A stretch of 64,000 nucleotides of DNA, taken from NCBI GenBank assembly GCA_025667525.1, contig CM046882.1, forward strand, positions 217,976,592-218,040,591, in the 5' to 3' direction. The notes under the pieces were generated by a model. The model saw only the letters and a list, made by a program, of their open reading frames with translations, ran no database searches and was not told the origin of the DNA. Shown piece after piece: positions 1-10,951 of the stretch. The stretch is from Glebionis coronaria. Lineage: Eukaryota; Streptophyta; Magnoliopsida; Asterales; Asteraceae. The translations under genes and the position numbers were made by a program. The stretch's first letter is position 1, and every line of letters begins with the position of its first letter.

Positions 1-2
1 TT

Positions 3-965
3 TTGCAAGCACATGTAGAGGGCAACAACGATCCTATTGTCATACCCGCGATTGCAGCCAACAACTTTGAGCTCAAATCCGGCTTCATTCAAATGGTCTC
101 TGCTCCACCATTCTTAGGACGTACCATTGATGATCCTCATGACCACATCAAAAGGTTCCTTCAACTCACGAATACGGTCAAATTCAATGGGGCTCCACAA
201 GAGTTAATCCGCTTACAACTTTTTCCTTTCTCCTTAGAGGGACAAGCCCGTCATTGGCTTGCAAAGGAACCGCCACAAAGTATTCTTACATGGACGGACT
301 TAGAGACAAAATTCATAAACTACTTTTTCCTACCCTCACGTACTACCGCTTTGCGGAATGAAATTATTAATTTTGAACAAAAGTACGATGAGACTTTTAG
401 TGAATCTTGGGACCGTTTTAAAGACCTTTTAAGAAAGTACCCACAACATGGTTTTACAAAAGTGCACCAAATTAATACTTTTTACAATGGTTTAAGCATG
501 AATGACCAAGATTCACTAAATAGTGCCTCGAGGGGCAATATTTTGGTTAAGTCTTCTAATGTCGCTTGGGATATTATTGAGAATAAGTCTAGAGTGCAAA
601 CCAAGAGTGTTCGAACCAATGCCGCTAGTGCTAGCACTAGTGACAACGACAAGAGAATTGACAAACTTACTTCACTTATTGAATCGCTTGTTGTCCACAC
701 CGCTAACAATACCAAAAGCATCAACGCTCAAAACGCTCAAGTCAATGCTGTAAGCCAACCATGTGAAATATGCGGGGGTCCTCACTCTTACACTACTTGT
801 ACCTCCACCCAAGACTATCTTTGTGAGAATGTTAACGCATCATACGGTACCTATCCTCCGGGAGGCTATCCAGCCCGCCCTCAAGGAGACCGTAACTTGC
901 TAAGTTATCGTTCCACCAATTTTCTTTCCCCGCCCGGTTTTCCTCCAACCAATCAAAACCAATAA
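3..965 (+). pseudogene. Gypsy-1 gag (capsid/nucleocapsid), partial
   Basis: This is the structural Gag protein of the retrotransposon, which packages element RNA in cytoplasmic particles. Residues 60-160 carry the plant retrotransposon Gag domain, with RLQLFPFSLEGQARHWL and the W-x-D-L-x-x-KF signature. A zinc knuckle CEICGGPHSYTTC (CX2CX3HX4C) sits at residues 254-266. The true start is upstream of base 1. The frame ends in TAA at 963, but the same frame reopens, meets a second stop (TGA, 978) and runs through a proline- and glutamine-rich stretch into the protease segment. Gag and protease were therefore one reading frame before decay. Both stops fit C-to-T changes (CAA to TAA, CGA to TGA). 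Confidence 0.88.
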
Positions 966-1145
966 CAAAAACATAACTGAACCAATCAAAACCAACCTCG
1001 AGCACCATACCAACCACCTCAAAGACAACCATATCCACCTCAAAATCCTACTCAAGTTTACCAACCCGCTTCTTACCAACCACCTGCTTATCAAGCACCT
1101 CCTCCTACCCAACCCATCGTTTTCAACCACGAGGTCGAAACGTAC

Positions 1146-2402
1146 ATGAGGACGAATGATGTGTTGGTGAAGAATCTGCAGACCCAGATTATTAATTTGA
1201 AGGGCGATATGGTGAAACAAGGGAATGATCTTAGAGCCGATATGCGAAACTCTTTGAGTAGTCAAACGAATGACCTAAGAGACATGATGGCTGGTTTCTT
1301 CCAAGGTAATCAACCCTCTTCTTCGGGTACTCTTCCGAGTAACACCGTTGCTAATCCAAGAGGGGAGATGAAAGCAATCACCACTCGCAGTGGCAAAGGT
1401 ACCAAGGAACCCGAGCTTCCTATACCTACACCGGTGATTGTGACAATGGAAAACGAGTCACCTACTCCTATTCCTCAACCTTCCACTTCCCCAATTCCTC
1501 CACCTCTTACTTCTACCCCTCCACCACCCAAGGATGTGAGTGATCCTACAATCCCAAAGCTTTCCTCTTCTTCCGATATACCTTATCCCTCAAGGTTGAG
1601 GAAAGAGAAGCTCAAAAGCAAGGTCGATATTCAAGTTTCAAACTTTCTCAAAATGTTTAAACAATTGAATTTCAACATCTCCTTCGATGTGGCTCTCGCT
1701 CACATGCCTAAATATGCGAAGATGTTTAAAGATCTTCTTAGTGACAAGGAAAAGCTTCTTGATATTGCTAATACCCAACTTAACGAGAATTGCTCCGCGG
1801 TTCTCTTAAGGAAATTGCCAACCAAACTTGGTGATCCGGGTCGCTTCTTAATCCCTTGCAACTTCCCGGGAGTAGAGAATTGCATGGCCCTAGCCGATCT
1901 AGGTGCTAGCATCAACTTAATGCCTCTAAGCGTTTGGAAGCAATTATCTCTCCCTGAGCTTGTCCCCACCAAAATGACTTTGGAATTAGCTAACCGTACG
2001 GTTGCTTATCCAGTGGGGATAGCCGAAGACGTTTTCGTTGGCGTCGACAAATTTACCTTCCCGGCTGATTTTATTGTCATTGACTACGAGATGGATCCTC
2101 GTGTTCCATTAATCATTGGACGTCCATTCTTGAGGACCGGTCGCACTCTCATCGATGTAGAAGCAGGTGAGCTTATCATGAGAGTTGGTGACGATCAAAT
2201 TGTCTTCAACATGGGTAAGATTTCTAAACACCCTTATTCATACGAGAGTGTTAATTGTATCGATGTTCTTGATGAGGCTTGTGAAGAACACTTTAATGAT
2301 GCTTGCAAAAGTAATCTTACCTTTATACCCAATGTTGAGACCGTTGCCTCTATTGCTCCATCACTAACTCCATTTGGAGAAAGTGATTTCCTTTTGACAT
2401 AA
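1146..2402 (+). pseudogene. Gypsy-1 Gag C-terminus plus aspartic protease
   Basis: Same frame as the gag segment upstream. The first half is a charged and proline-rich linker. The retroviral-type aspartic protease follows, with catalytic motif LADLGASINLMP (Asp at about residue 251, base 1896) and, about 70 residues on, the flap and second hydrophobic signature around PLIIGRPFL. A DLGAS active site instead of DSG/DTG is usual in Athila-type elements. The protease cuts Gag and Pol from the polyprotein. The frame ends in TAA at 2400-2402, and downstream sequence stays in the same frame, so this stop is also a nonsense mutation within one gag-pro-pol frame. The protease itself looks complete. 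Confidence 0.88.
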
Positions 2403-2414
2403 TTTGAAGCCACT

Positions 2415-3053
2415 TTGGGAGATGTGAACTTACAATATGAGGATTCTCCCACCGATTGGGATGAAGACATTCGTACCATTGAGAAACTTTTCAATGAGGA
2501 CCATATTTCTCCACCATCTCCCAAGGATATTGCTATCGATGAACCGAATTTGACTACGCCTTCCATCGAAAATCCTCTGGATTTAGAGCTTAAGGAATTA
2601 CCGTCCCATCTCGAGTACGTATTTCTTGAAGACAAGAAGAAGTCACCCGTCATCATCGCTAAGGACTTGAAAGAAGAAGAAAAATCTCGCCTTATCGCCG
2701 TGCTTAAAGATCATAAGAAGGCAATTGCTTGGAAAATTTCCGATATCCGCGGAGTTGATCCAAATTTTTGTACTCACAAAATTCTCATGAAAGATGACTT
2801 TAAACCCGCAATCCAAAGCCAAAGAAGGGTTAATCCTCGAATTCACGACGTCATCAAACAAGAGGTTATCAAAATTCTTGATGTCGGCATGATTTACCCT
2901 ATTCCGGATTTACCATGGGTAAGTCCCGTCCATTGTGTGCCAAAGAAAGGCGGAATAACTGTTGTTCCCAATGAACACAACAAGTTTTTTCCTACTCGTC
3001 TCGTTACTGGGTGGAGAGCTTGTATCGACTATCGCACTGGGTGGAGCGTTTAG
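2415..3053 (+). pseudogene. Gypsy-1 reverse transcriptase, N-terminal part
   Basis: The segment starts with a linker and enters the RT fingers domain. KDHKKAIAWKISDIRGVDP, the QRRVNPRIHDVIKQEV stretch and the SPVHCVPKKGGITVV motif are typical of plant Gypsy RT. It reads to CIDYR at about 3035 and is then lost: the segment that normally joins CIDYR to the LERLAG helix is missing and the frame changes from 0 to 2. The break lies between two copies of actgggtggag (3006-3016 and 3036-3046). By family comparison roughly 60 bases are gone (inference). The product would be an inactive fragment. Confidence 0.85.
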
Positions 3054-4074
3054 CGGGTAATGATTACTATTGCTTCTTAGACGGTTTCTCCGGGTATTTT
3101 CAAATTCCCATCGATCCCAAAGACCAAGAGAAAACCACCAAGAGAAAACCACATTCACTTGTCCTTATGGAACATTTGCCTACAAAAGAATGCCTTTCGG
3201 CTTATGCAATGCTCCTGGGACATTTCAAAGGTGTATGATGGCTATCTTCCATGACATGGATGAAGAAACTATGGAAGTCTTCATGGATGATTTCTCGGTT
3301 TATGGCGATTCTTTCTCTGCTTGCCTTGCGAATTTAGAACGTATGCTTAAGCGGTGTGAAGACACTCGGCTAGTTCTAAATTGGGAAAAATTTCATTTCA
3401 TGGTAAAAGAGGGCATCGTGCTAGGAAATAAAATCTCAAAAGCCGGTCTCAAAGTGGACCGTGCTAAAGTTGATGTCATAGCGAAATTACCTCCACCTTC
3501 AACTGTGAAGGGTGTGAGAAGTTTCCTTGGTCATGCGGGCTTCTACCATCGATTTATCAAAGATTTTTCTAAAATCGCTTGCCCGATGTCCCACCTCTTG
3601 GAAAAAGATACTCCTTTTATCTTTTCCAAAGAGTGTATTAAAGCCTTCAACCTTCTTAAGGATAAGCTAACTAAGGCACCGGTCTTGGTTACCCCTAATT
3701 GGGAGCTACCTTTTGAGTTGATGTGCGATGCTAGCGACTTAGCTATTGGAGCGGTTTTGGGCCAAAGATTGAATAAACACTTCCAACCAATCCATTATGA
3801 TAGCAAGACAATGACGGGGGCTCAATTGCATTACATGACAACCGAAACAGAGCTTTTAGCTGTTGTCTATGCTTTTGAAAAATTTCGCCCCTATCTTGTC
3901 CTTTCCACTACCATCGTGTACACAGACCATTCCGCGTTGAAGTACTTGTTAACTAAACAAGATTCTAAGACAAGACTTCTTCGCTGGGTTTTGATACTTC
4001 AAGAATTTAAAATCGAAATTTGTGATAAGAAGGGAGCTGAAAACCTAGCCGCGGATCATCTCAGTAGACTTTAG
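3042..4074 (+). pseudogene. Gypsy-1 RT palm and RNase H
   Basis: RT continues as [20 protein letters not shown] (catalytic Asp in FLDGFSG) in frame 2. It shifts to frame 1 at a 14-bp tandem duplication (3123-3150), then reads [18 protein letters not shown] and the catalytic EVFMDDFSV (FMDD at 3280-3291). The connection and RNase H domains follow, with all four acidic residues visible: CDASD, TETELL, YTDHSAL and AADHLSRL. RNase H removes the RNA strand during cDNA synthesis. TAG at 4072-4074 stops the frame, but it reopens immediately into integrase in the same frame, so this too is a nonsense change. The visible catalytic residues are kept; the damage is indels and stops. Confidence 0.88.
3123..3150 (+). 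repeat. 14-bp exact tandem duplication inside RT
   Basis: Two adjacent copies of accaagagaaaacc (3123-3136 and 3137-3150). Fourteen bases shift the frame by two, exactly the change from frame 2 to frame 1 seen in the RT reading frame here. Confidence 0.95.
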
Positions 4075-5455
4075 GATCCTTATCAAGGGAATCATCCGAA
4101 CAAAGAGATCAATGACTCTTTCCCCCTTGAGACCTTAGTGTCTATCAACTCGAATCTTGATGAAACCCCATGGTTTGCGAACATTGCAAACTACTTGGCG
4201 GGTGGAATTCTCATTGACAAGTTAACATCCCAACAAAAGAAAAAGTTCTTTAATGATATCAAAACTTACTTTTGGGACGACCCGTACCTCTTCAAACAAT
4301 GCGCTGATTTGATTATTCGCCGATGTGTTGATGGACAGGCAGCTTTAGACATTCTCAAAGCTTGCCACAAAGGACCCACTGATGGTCACTTTGGTCCTAA
4401 CTTCACTGCAAAGAAAGTGTTTGACTCGGGATTCTATTGGCCCTCCATTTATCGTGACACTCACGAAATGGTGAAAAATTGTGATGCTTGCCAACGACAA
4501 GGCAAAATCACACATAAAGATGAGATGCCTCAAAATTGCATACAAGAATGTGAAATCTTTGATGTATGGGGCATCGACTTTATGGGGCCATTCCCTTCAT
4601 CTAAAGGAAACAAATACATCCTTGTAGCCGTTGACTACGTTTCTAAATGTGTTGAAGCCAAAGCTTTACCCACTAACGACGCAAGGGTGGTTTGTAACTT
4701 TTTGAAGCAGCTATTCGCTAGATTCGGTGTGCCTCGTGCCATTATTAGTGATCGCGGGACTCATTTTTGCAATGATCAATTTGAAAGAGTCATGGCTAAG
4801 TATGGTGTCAATCATCGTCTTTCCACCGTATACCACCCACAAACTAATGGGTAGGCTGAAATATCTAACCGAGGGTTAAAGCAAATTCTTGAACGAACCG
4901 TGGGAGAGCATCGTGCCTCATGGGCCGATAAACTTGATGATGCTCTGTGGGATTTTCGTACCGCATACAAGACTCCGATTGGTTGTACACCATATCGTCT
5001 CTGTGTACGGGAAAGCATGCCACCTCCCCATTGAGTTGGAGAACAAGGCTTACTGGGCCTTGAAGTGGGATAACTTTGACATCAACAAAGCTGGTGACCT
5101 ACGCAAAATCCAACTCAATGAGCTTAATGACCTCAGGAATGAGGCTTATGAAAATTCCTTGATCTATAAGGAAAGAACCAAGCTCATTCATGATTCCAAT
5201 ATTAAAAACCGAGAGTTCCAATTTGGAGACAAAGTTTTACTCTTCAATTATCGGTTGAAAATATTTTCGGGCAAACTCAAATCTCGTTGGTCCGGCCCAT
5301 TCACCATTGCCCAAATTTTTCCATATGGTACTCTTAAGCTCAGTCAACCTAATGGACCGAATTTTAAGGTGAATGGCCAACGAGTGAAGTTGTACCTTGG
5401 AGAGGACATCTCTAATGAGATGATTCCATCCCTCTCCACCTTTCCTTTGAATTAG
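4075..5455 (+). pseudogene. Gypsy-1 integrase
   Basis: Integrase inserts the element cDNA into host DNA. The zinc-binding HHCC region is present: HKGP and DGHFG for the histidines, then CDACQRQGK for the cysteines (bases 4360-4505). The catalytic core has the first Asp in GIDFMGPF, the second in IISDRGTHF, and the Glu at 4858-4860. TAG at 4852-4854 (CAG to TAG likely) falls two codons before that Glu, at TNG-stop-AE. A +1 base at about 5002 (cgtctctgtgtac) shifts the rest to another frame. There the C-terminal domain continues ([20 protein letters not shown], then FQFGDKVLLFNYRLK and LKSRWSGPF). No chromodomain is seen. Confidence 0.88.
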
Positions 5456-5546
5456 TTTGGGGCCGAGTCAGGCTCGTGACTCGGTTAACAAAAACAAGCG
5501 CTCCTTGGGAGGCACCCGAGTATCTATCCCTTTCTGTTTTACCTCC

Positions 5547-5836
5547 TAAGTGTAGGGGACCTATATTGGTTGTTTGTGTTTGTGTGGTGATGTGATTACA
5601 GGGATAAGTGCACTTTTGTAATCTTTGAAGAACCGTGTTCCCATGTTATCCGCAAATCCGGTTCTATCTGTCAACTATCGTGATTCAATTTTCTTCATAC
5701 TCACATTTGAAATTGATCACTTTAGTCGTGTCTTCCTTAGCTTGATTTAACCAACGTGCACAATGTCATAAGTGTAGGGGAGACTTTTCCCACATGCTTA
5801 AACATTGAGGACAATGTTTATATTAAGTGTAGGGGA
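5547..5836 (+). repeat. Three extra polypurine-tract-like copies of taagtgtagggga
   Basis: Exact copies at 5547-5559, 5769-5781 and 5824-5836. The fourth copy, at 7366-7378, abuts the 3' LTR and is the likely plus-strand primer. Confidence 0.9.
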
Positions 5837-7365
5837 TACTTCTATCGAAGTTTTAAGTGTACTTTTCCATTAAAATGCATTCATTTAACCGGAAAATCAT
5901 TCAGCATTTTTCAAATTTTTAATTAACTTTGGCCATATAGTCGTAATTTTTAAATTTTTATCGTTGCTTTCATATGTATATATCCCACAATAAATTCAAA
6001 AATATTAATAAAGTGGTGTAGCTAGTTTAGAAGTCTTTGACATATTAGGACTGTTGCGATTATTTTGACTCAACCCGAATAGACTTATCCAAGTTTATTC
6101 TAGCAAGTATCCTTAACCATGTAGACCTTAATTGGTTTATTAGGCTAAGCATCCACTAGTCTCATTACTTGAGATTTTAAATTGTGGAGAACGAGAAATG
6201 ATAGAGCCAACTATAAGTCGGTATTCTTGCACAAGCACACTTGGTGTGATTATAAGCTTTTCCTCCCATCGCCTTAATGAATAAATGCAATAAGTAAGGT
6301 CGTACGATTTTATTGAATAACTTAGCTTCTAGCCCAAGATCGTTTAAAAGTTGCTCGGTAATGAAAAGAGTTCATAGCCAAGGCATAACTAATGAAGCGG
6401 GGCGCGAAGATTGGCGAGTCCGAAAAGGCCCTAACAAGGCATGAGGATTCCATTTTATTGCTAAAGATCCAAGGTGATGTGAAAAGCATCATTCCCAGAA
6501 TCAATATGAAGGATCAAGAAGCACGACGAAAATCAATCAACTCCCATAAAGATCATGGAGAAGTCTATCCGAAAAGACCCTAACAAGGTATGAGGATAAA
6601 TAGATCCAAGTCCGAAAAGGAGGCGGATCGTTGTATCTTAAAATCCCAATTAACGATTGAAGAAATAATGATGAAGTCGTGGTCAACAAAGTTGGAGTAT
6701 CCCTCAAAAGTCTCCATGTGAAGAAACTCTATTAACGAAGAGAAGACCATTATCTCAAGAACGTCTCTCAAGATATGAAGTATGAAGTACATGCCAAATA
6801 TCGGCCCGAGAAAGGTCACAAATCGTGAAGCGAGTTATGCCAAGATATGAACTTTTTGAGGTCCCGAGAAGCAGTTTTAAGAGATTTTGTCCTTTAGCTA
6901 AATATTAATACTTTGCTTTCAGCCTAAATAAACTATCGAAATAAGTCCAAAAAATGCATCTTCATGATCATTCTAAGACAAAAATAAAATATAAGAGATA
7001 CACCTAGGAATAAGGGAGTTTAAGCATATAATTAAGCCATGTGTGTAAGTGTTTGTTTTGCTAACTTATAATAACAATGATCTCATTTTTAAGCTTAGTT
7101 TGGGGAACGTGAAACTTGAGGGTGATAAATCTTCGCAGCACCAAAGCCCTAATGTAAGTCTCAGATCTCTTTGCGAGTTATTTCCATATAGCTATTTTCA
7201 AGTGAAAATGGTTTCTATCCATTTTGTCTCCTTTAAAGCTTTTATTTCTTTATAGTAGTTAAATATTTGTTTTAGTAGTATATTAATAAGGCCAAGGTTG
7301 ATTGATTATAAGAAAAGTTTAATTTTGCTTTGTCACTAAGCATTGCATGAGGGCATGGCAATGGT

Positions 7366-7380
7366 TAAGTGTAGGGGATT
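7366..7380 (+). promoter_or_regulatory. Gypsy-1 polypurine tract
   Basis: taagtgtaggggatt lies directly before the LTR start tgataggtgtg. In LTR elements this purine run resists RNase H and primes plus-strand DNA. Confidence 0.8.
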
Positions 7381-7825
7381 TGATAGGTGTGAAAACACCC
7401 ATCCTTTTACCACTTATTTCTTGATAAAACAAGACAAAAACGCGTATTTAATGTCATTTGTTTGGAATTATGCGTGGTTTGTGTGTTTGTTGTGTTTTCA
7501 GAGCCAACCGGATAAATATTGAAGAAAACATGGGATTCCACGGGTTTTATCGAAGAAAAAGACGAAAAGACGAAGTCTATAGTCCAAGAGATGCAAAAGA
7601 TTTGAAGTCAATGGGCCTATTTGAAGATTTATCGAAGAAAAGGACCAAAGATGGAAGAATTACATATGTCGAAGAACTCAAGTCTATTAAATGAAGAAAT
7701 TAAAAGACGAGTTGAATTTATTCATCGACAAATCCCGAATCAGAATCGAAAACGTCAACTTTACTGAAAAGACGAGAAGACAAAAAGAAAGGAAGAAATC
7801 CCACTCACCAACCAAGTCCATGGCC

Positions 7826-7834
7826 TATAAATAG
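7826..7834 (+). promoter_or_regulatory. LTR TATA box
   Basis: tataaatag at 7826-7834, followed about 30 bases on by cacacattagaac, a plausible transcription start at the U3/R border. Confidence 0.65.
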
Positions 7835-8254
7835 AGGATCCCTTCCCACACATTAGAACTAGTTTTTCATTTTTCCAGTTTTCATTCTTTTTGGTTCGTA
7901 GCAAAACCAACTCCATTAGGGTGTTTGGTGATTATTATTTTCTTTTGATTTCTCCAAGTTCTTGTAAGTTTAATCTTTACTTTTGATTGTGTAAACCTCA
8001 ATCATTTAATATCATCTTTCCTTTAATCTTGTTCATATTTTTCTTCTTGATTCAGAGTCTTATGTTTTTATTTTGTTGATTTTAATCTTTAAAAGTATGT
8101 GGGTTTTGTGTTTTTGCTGATTTGGTTTGATGTTTATCACTAGTAGATGTGGTTAGTTTGGTTTAATCTTTTGGATAAAACTTGGTGAATTTAGTCAAAT
8201 TCGTATCTTGGTTATATCCCCTGTTCTTCGCCTTCAAAAATCCCCAGACTCCGA

Positions 8255-8875
8255 ACCAACATTAATTATTCCGAACGAAACAGTTCTTGTTAATTATTCC
8301 GGATGAAGTCACATTCCGAATGAAGCTTTTTGTCAATTATTCCGAATGAGTTAAGATATTCCGGATCAATCTTTTCAGTATTTATTCCGAACGAAGCTTT
8401 TGTTTTTATTCCGAATCAGTGCATGTTATTCCGAACCAGCAGTTTTCATCTGATATTCCGAATCAGTGTGTTCATTCGGAATAATCAATATTCCGGGTGA
8501 ACATTTTATTCCGAATGAAGGTTCTTGTTTAAGTTATTCCGAGTCAAGTTTTTATTCCGAGTAAACCAATTATTCCGAATCAAGCTTTTTAGTATTTTAT
8601 TCCGGATAAAGAAATTATTCCGAATCAAGCATTTCTTCAAATTATTCCGGATCAACACATATTCCGAACGAGGGTATTTTATTCCGAATGAAGGTATTCT
8701 GGATGAAGGTATGCCGGATGAGCAAATATTCCGAACCAAGTGATATTCCGAATGAACGCTTTGTTTTAGATTATTCCGAATGAAGATTTGTTTGATTATT
8801 CCGCATGAGTTTTGGTTATTCCGGATGAGCAGTTTTATTCCGCATGAACTTTAATTATTCCGAATCAGCAATTTT
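8255..8875 (+). repeat. Degenerate ATTCCGAATGAA minisatellite in the Gypsy-1 LTR
   Basis: About 29 copies of attccgaa(t/c)(g/c)a or a one- to two-base variant (attccggatgaag, attccgaatcagc) lie 12-30 bp apart. One copy, near 8473, is in the opposite orientation (attcggaat). The core ATTCCGAAT is nearly palindromic. The array lies downstream of the TATA box and would be part of the transcribed leader of a full-length element (inference). Small ORFs reading FRIK/FRVN through it are by-products of the repeat. Confidence 0.9.
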
Positions 8876-9330
8876 TCCAAGTTAAGTTATTTCACTGTTT
8901 TACTGTTTAAGTGTTCAAGTTTAATTCAAGCTTTATTTTTATTAGTTGTTTTTGGCTTATTTTCTCTACTGCACGCATTTAATCCTTTTTAGTAGAATAG
9001 AAAACCAAACCCCTTTTTAGTAACCAAGAACGATAGTTCCACTTTGAGCCGTGATCAATTCGGGAAGATACCGAGAAACGAACTTTCAACCTAGTAAAAT
9101 CATTTGTATCAGTAGGTATCTTGCAAGATTCAATATGAATCGAGCTTGTGACAACTGGACAACAACGATAGTTCGATTCTTTAATGAATCAAACTTGTTA
9201 CATGAATTAGAATTAACGACTTCAATCATGCAGATAATTTTATCCAAATGATTCACTCTTTTACGTTCGCAGTTAGCTTGGGACGGTCGAGTAAATAGAA
9301 CGGGTTTGCCCACGAAATCTTGTCAAGGAG

Positions 9331-10951
9331 ATTTTTAATTAAATCCACCTGCCACAAGTACGATATTTTATATCGTCCAACGGTCTTCACCGACTGGAGG
9401 TAAAATGCTATCGACTTAGAATGAAATGTTCAAAGCCATTTCGTTCGTGTCTACTTATGTTACTACATTTGATGACGGTGGTGTAGCGGCGTCCGAGAAG
9501 AAGTCGTCCTCGCATGATTATACTTTATGCACTTAATACTTCATCTAATTCAAGAAAGCCTAAAAGTCAAGTCTTCCGCTGTATCAAACTCTGAAGCTTT
9601 CAAGAATTTCGAAGGTATAAGTATGTGGGACATGAAATCATAAAGAGGCAAATATCACAAGTGATGGATGCACAAGATCAGGGCAAGAGATTAATGCTCA
9701 AGATTGATATCAAAGATCACATCAATATATTCACCAGAAAAGTAAAAGAAAAGAAACACGAAGACTACGAGCTCAAGCCAAGCATATTATGCTAGGTTTA
9801 TTTTATTATTCTTACTCGGGTAGTATATTAAGTAGTATCTCGTATTCTAGTTACTTTACATTAATTAAACAAGGAAAATCCCGGTCCATGTCATGTATGG
9901 CCGGCCCAACATGTAAGCCCAAGCCCATCTCATGAGCTTGGTATGTAAACCCTCTCCTTAGTTAGAGAGGGTGTGGTTCACATAATATTTCACATTGTTG
10001 AAGGTGTTTTCCTTTCACTTTCTCTCTCTAAGTGTGTATGTTCTCACCATCTCTCTATCTCTTTCTCTCTCTAGAATATAAGCAAGATTTATAATATCCT
10101 ACAGATGGAGAGATACTCAAGACTAGAAAGGATAAAGAAATAAGACCACACCCTATGCGTCTCTATTAACAAATCCTAGACTTTAACTTACAAATATAAA
10201 CGTCTTTTTTTCAGTTTTCTTTATATTTTGTTGATTTTTTACTAAATTATATACAATTTGGATAAACATGCTTATTTGCTCTTAAAACCTGATTTGTCGT
10301 GGATTGCTACTTTAAATGCGTAGTCCCAAACACTCCCTTACGTGTTTCCTATTATCTATGTTTTTGGTGTTGTTTTATGGAGACACCAACAATCTTGCAT
10401 CAGCTTTAGCATGAATGGGACATGAAAGAGGTACGGTGTCCATATAAAAAAAGAGAGCTACTTAATGGGCTATGTGCCGATTTTAATTGAAATGACATGT
10501 GGATTTAAAATTTGAGAAGGGTTGTTCAAGGTGAGTAAGACAGCGACCATGATGAACCAACTTTAAGATATCCCAAACACCATCTTAAACTATATTAGCA
10601 AGAACAATCTATGAGTACTTTAAAGACTTACCTCATGTATGTATTTGTTCTAAAATCTTGGAAATTATATCCATCTATGCACATGAATGCCTGGGCAAAA
10701 TCACGTGATTAGATATAGGGATTTTCTATCATAACAGAAAGTGACGAAAGCTAATTTTTTTTTTGAAGTTTCCTCTTAACTCGGAACACATAAATTCTGT
10801 GTTTTGTAGAATAAAATTGGATAAAAGGTGTGAACACCTTCTCTATTTCCATGTTTCCTACTAAATTTTGTGGAATACATTACATGTGTCTTTACTTTCT
10901 TAAACACACATTTACATGTTCTGTATCAGTATAGTAATTTGTAATATATGG
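9331..10951. other. Unassigned AT-rich stretch between Gypsy-1 and the BUD13-like fragment
   Basis: No convincing coding sequence. 9780-10090 resembles a decayed LTR or promoter: an imperfect hairpin ccctctc/gagaggg at 9951-9972, then a CT-rich run (10018-10072) of ctctct repeats. The rest may be intron or upstream sequence of the BUD13-like fragment, but no further BUD13 exon could be found in it. Confidence 0.4.

Larger units (their letters stand above)
5456..7380 (+). other. Gypsy-1 post-integrase spacer, non-coding
   Basis: About 1.9 kb between the integrase stop and the 3' LTR. It begins with aaacaagcgctccttgggag (5491-5510), a block I recognise at this position in Athila-like elements. 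No long ORF or env-like protein is visible; short ORFs at 6392 and 7049 show no family signature. It contains three copies of taagtgtagggga, identical to the polypurine tract next to the LTR, and a 29-bp near-duplicate (6419-6447 and 6568-6596, about 26 of 29 alike). Confidence 0.7.
1..9330 (+). mobile_element. Gypsy-1: Athila-like Ty3/Gypsy LTR retrotransposon, 5' truncated by the window
   Basis: Domain order gag, protease, RT, RNase H, integrase, then a non-coding tail, polypurine tract and 3' LTR identifies a Ty3/Gypsy element. The DLGAS protease motif, the FMDD RT motif and the roughly 1.9-kb spacer after integrase fit the Athila lineage. The 5' LTR and start of gag lie outside the window. 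The reading frame is broken at least eight times: stops at 963, 978, 2400, 4072 and 4852, a deletion near 3030, a 14-bp duplication at 3123-3150 and a +1 shift near 5002. It therefore cannot encode its own proteins. The right edge is approximate because the 5' LTR is not available for comparison. Confidence 0.9.
7381..9330 (+). repeat. Gypsy-1 3' LTR (right edge approximate)
   Basis: Starts with TGATAGGTGTGAAAACACC immediately after the polypurine tract. It contains a TATA box at 7826 and a 650-bp array of ATTCCGAAT-type repeats. No partner LTR lies in the window, so the right end cannot be fixed. The stretch 9040-9330 still reads like LTR sequence, and no target duplication could be identified. 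Confidence 0.65.

Noticed and set aside
8506..8743. Overlapping ORFs on both strands encoding FRIK/IRNN repeats
   Set aside because: Artefact of the ATTCCGAAT minisatellite lacking stops in some frames.
8255..8875. CRISPR-like array of short repeats
   Set aside because: Repeats are degenerate, spacers are 5-20 bp and of variable length, and the host is a plant; it is an LTR minisatellite.
9331..10951. Upstream BUD13 exons or a host promoter
   Set aside because: All frames were read for the conserved blocks upstream of RDDPDL; none was found.
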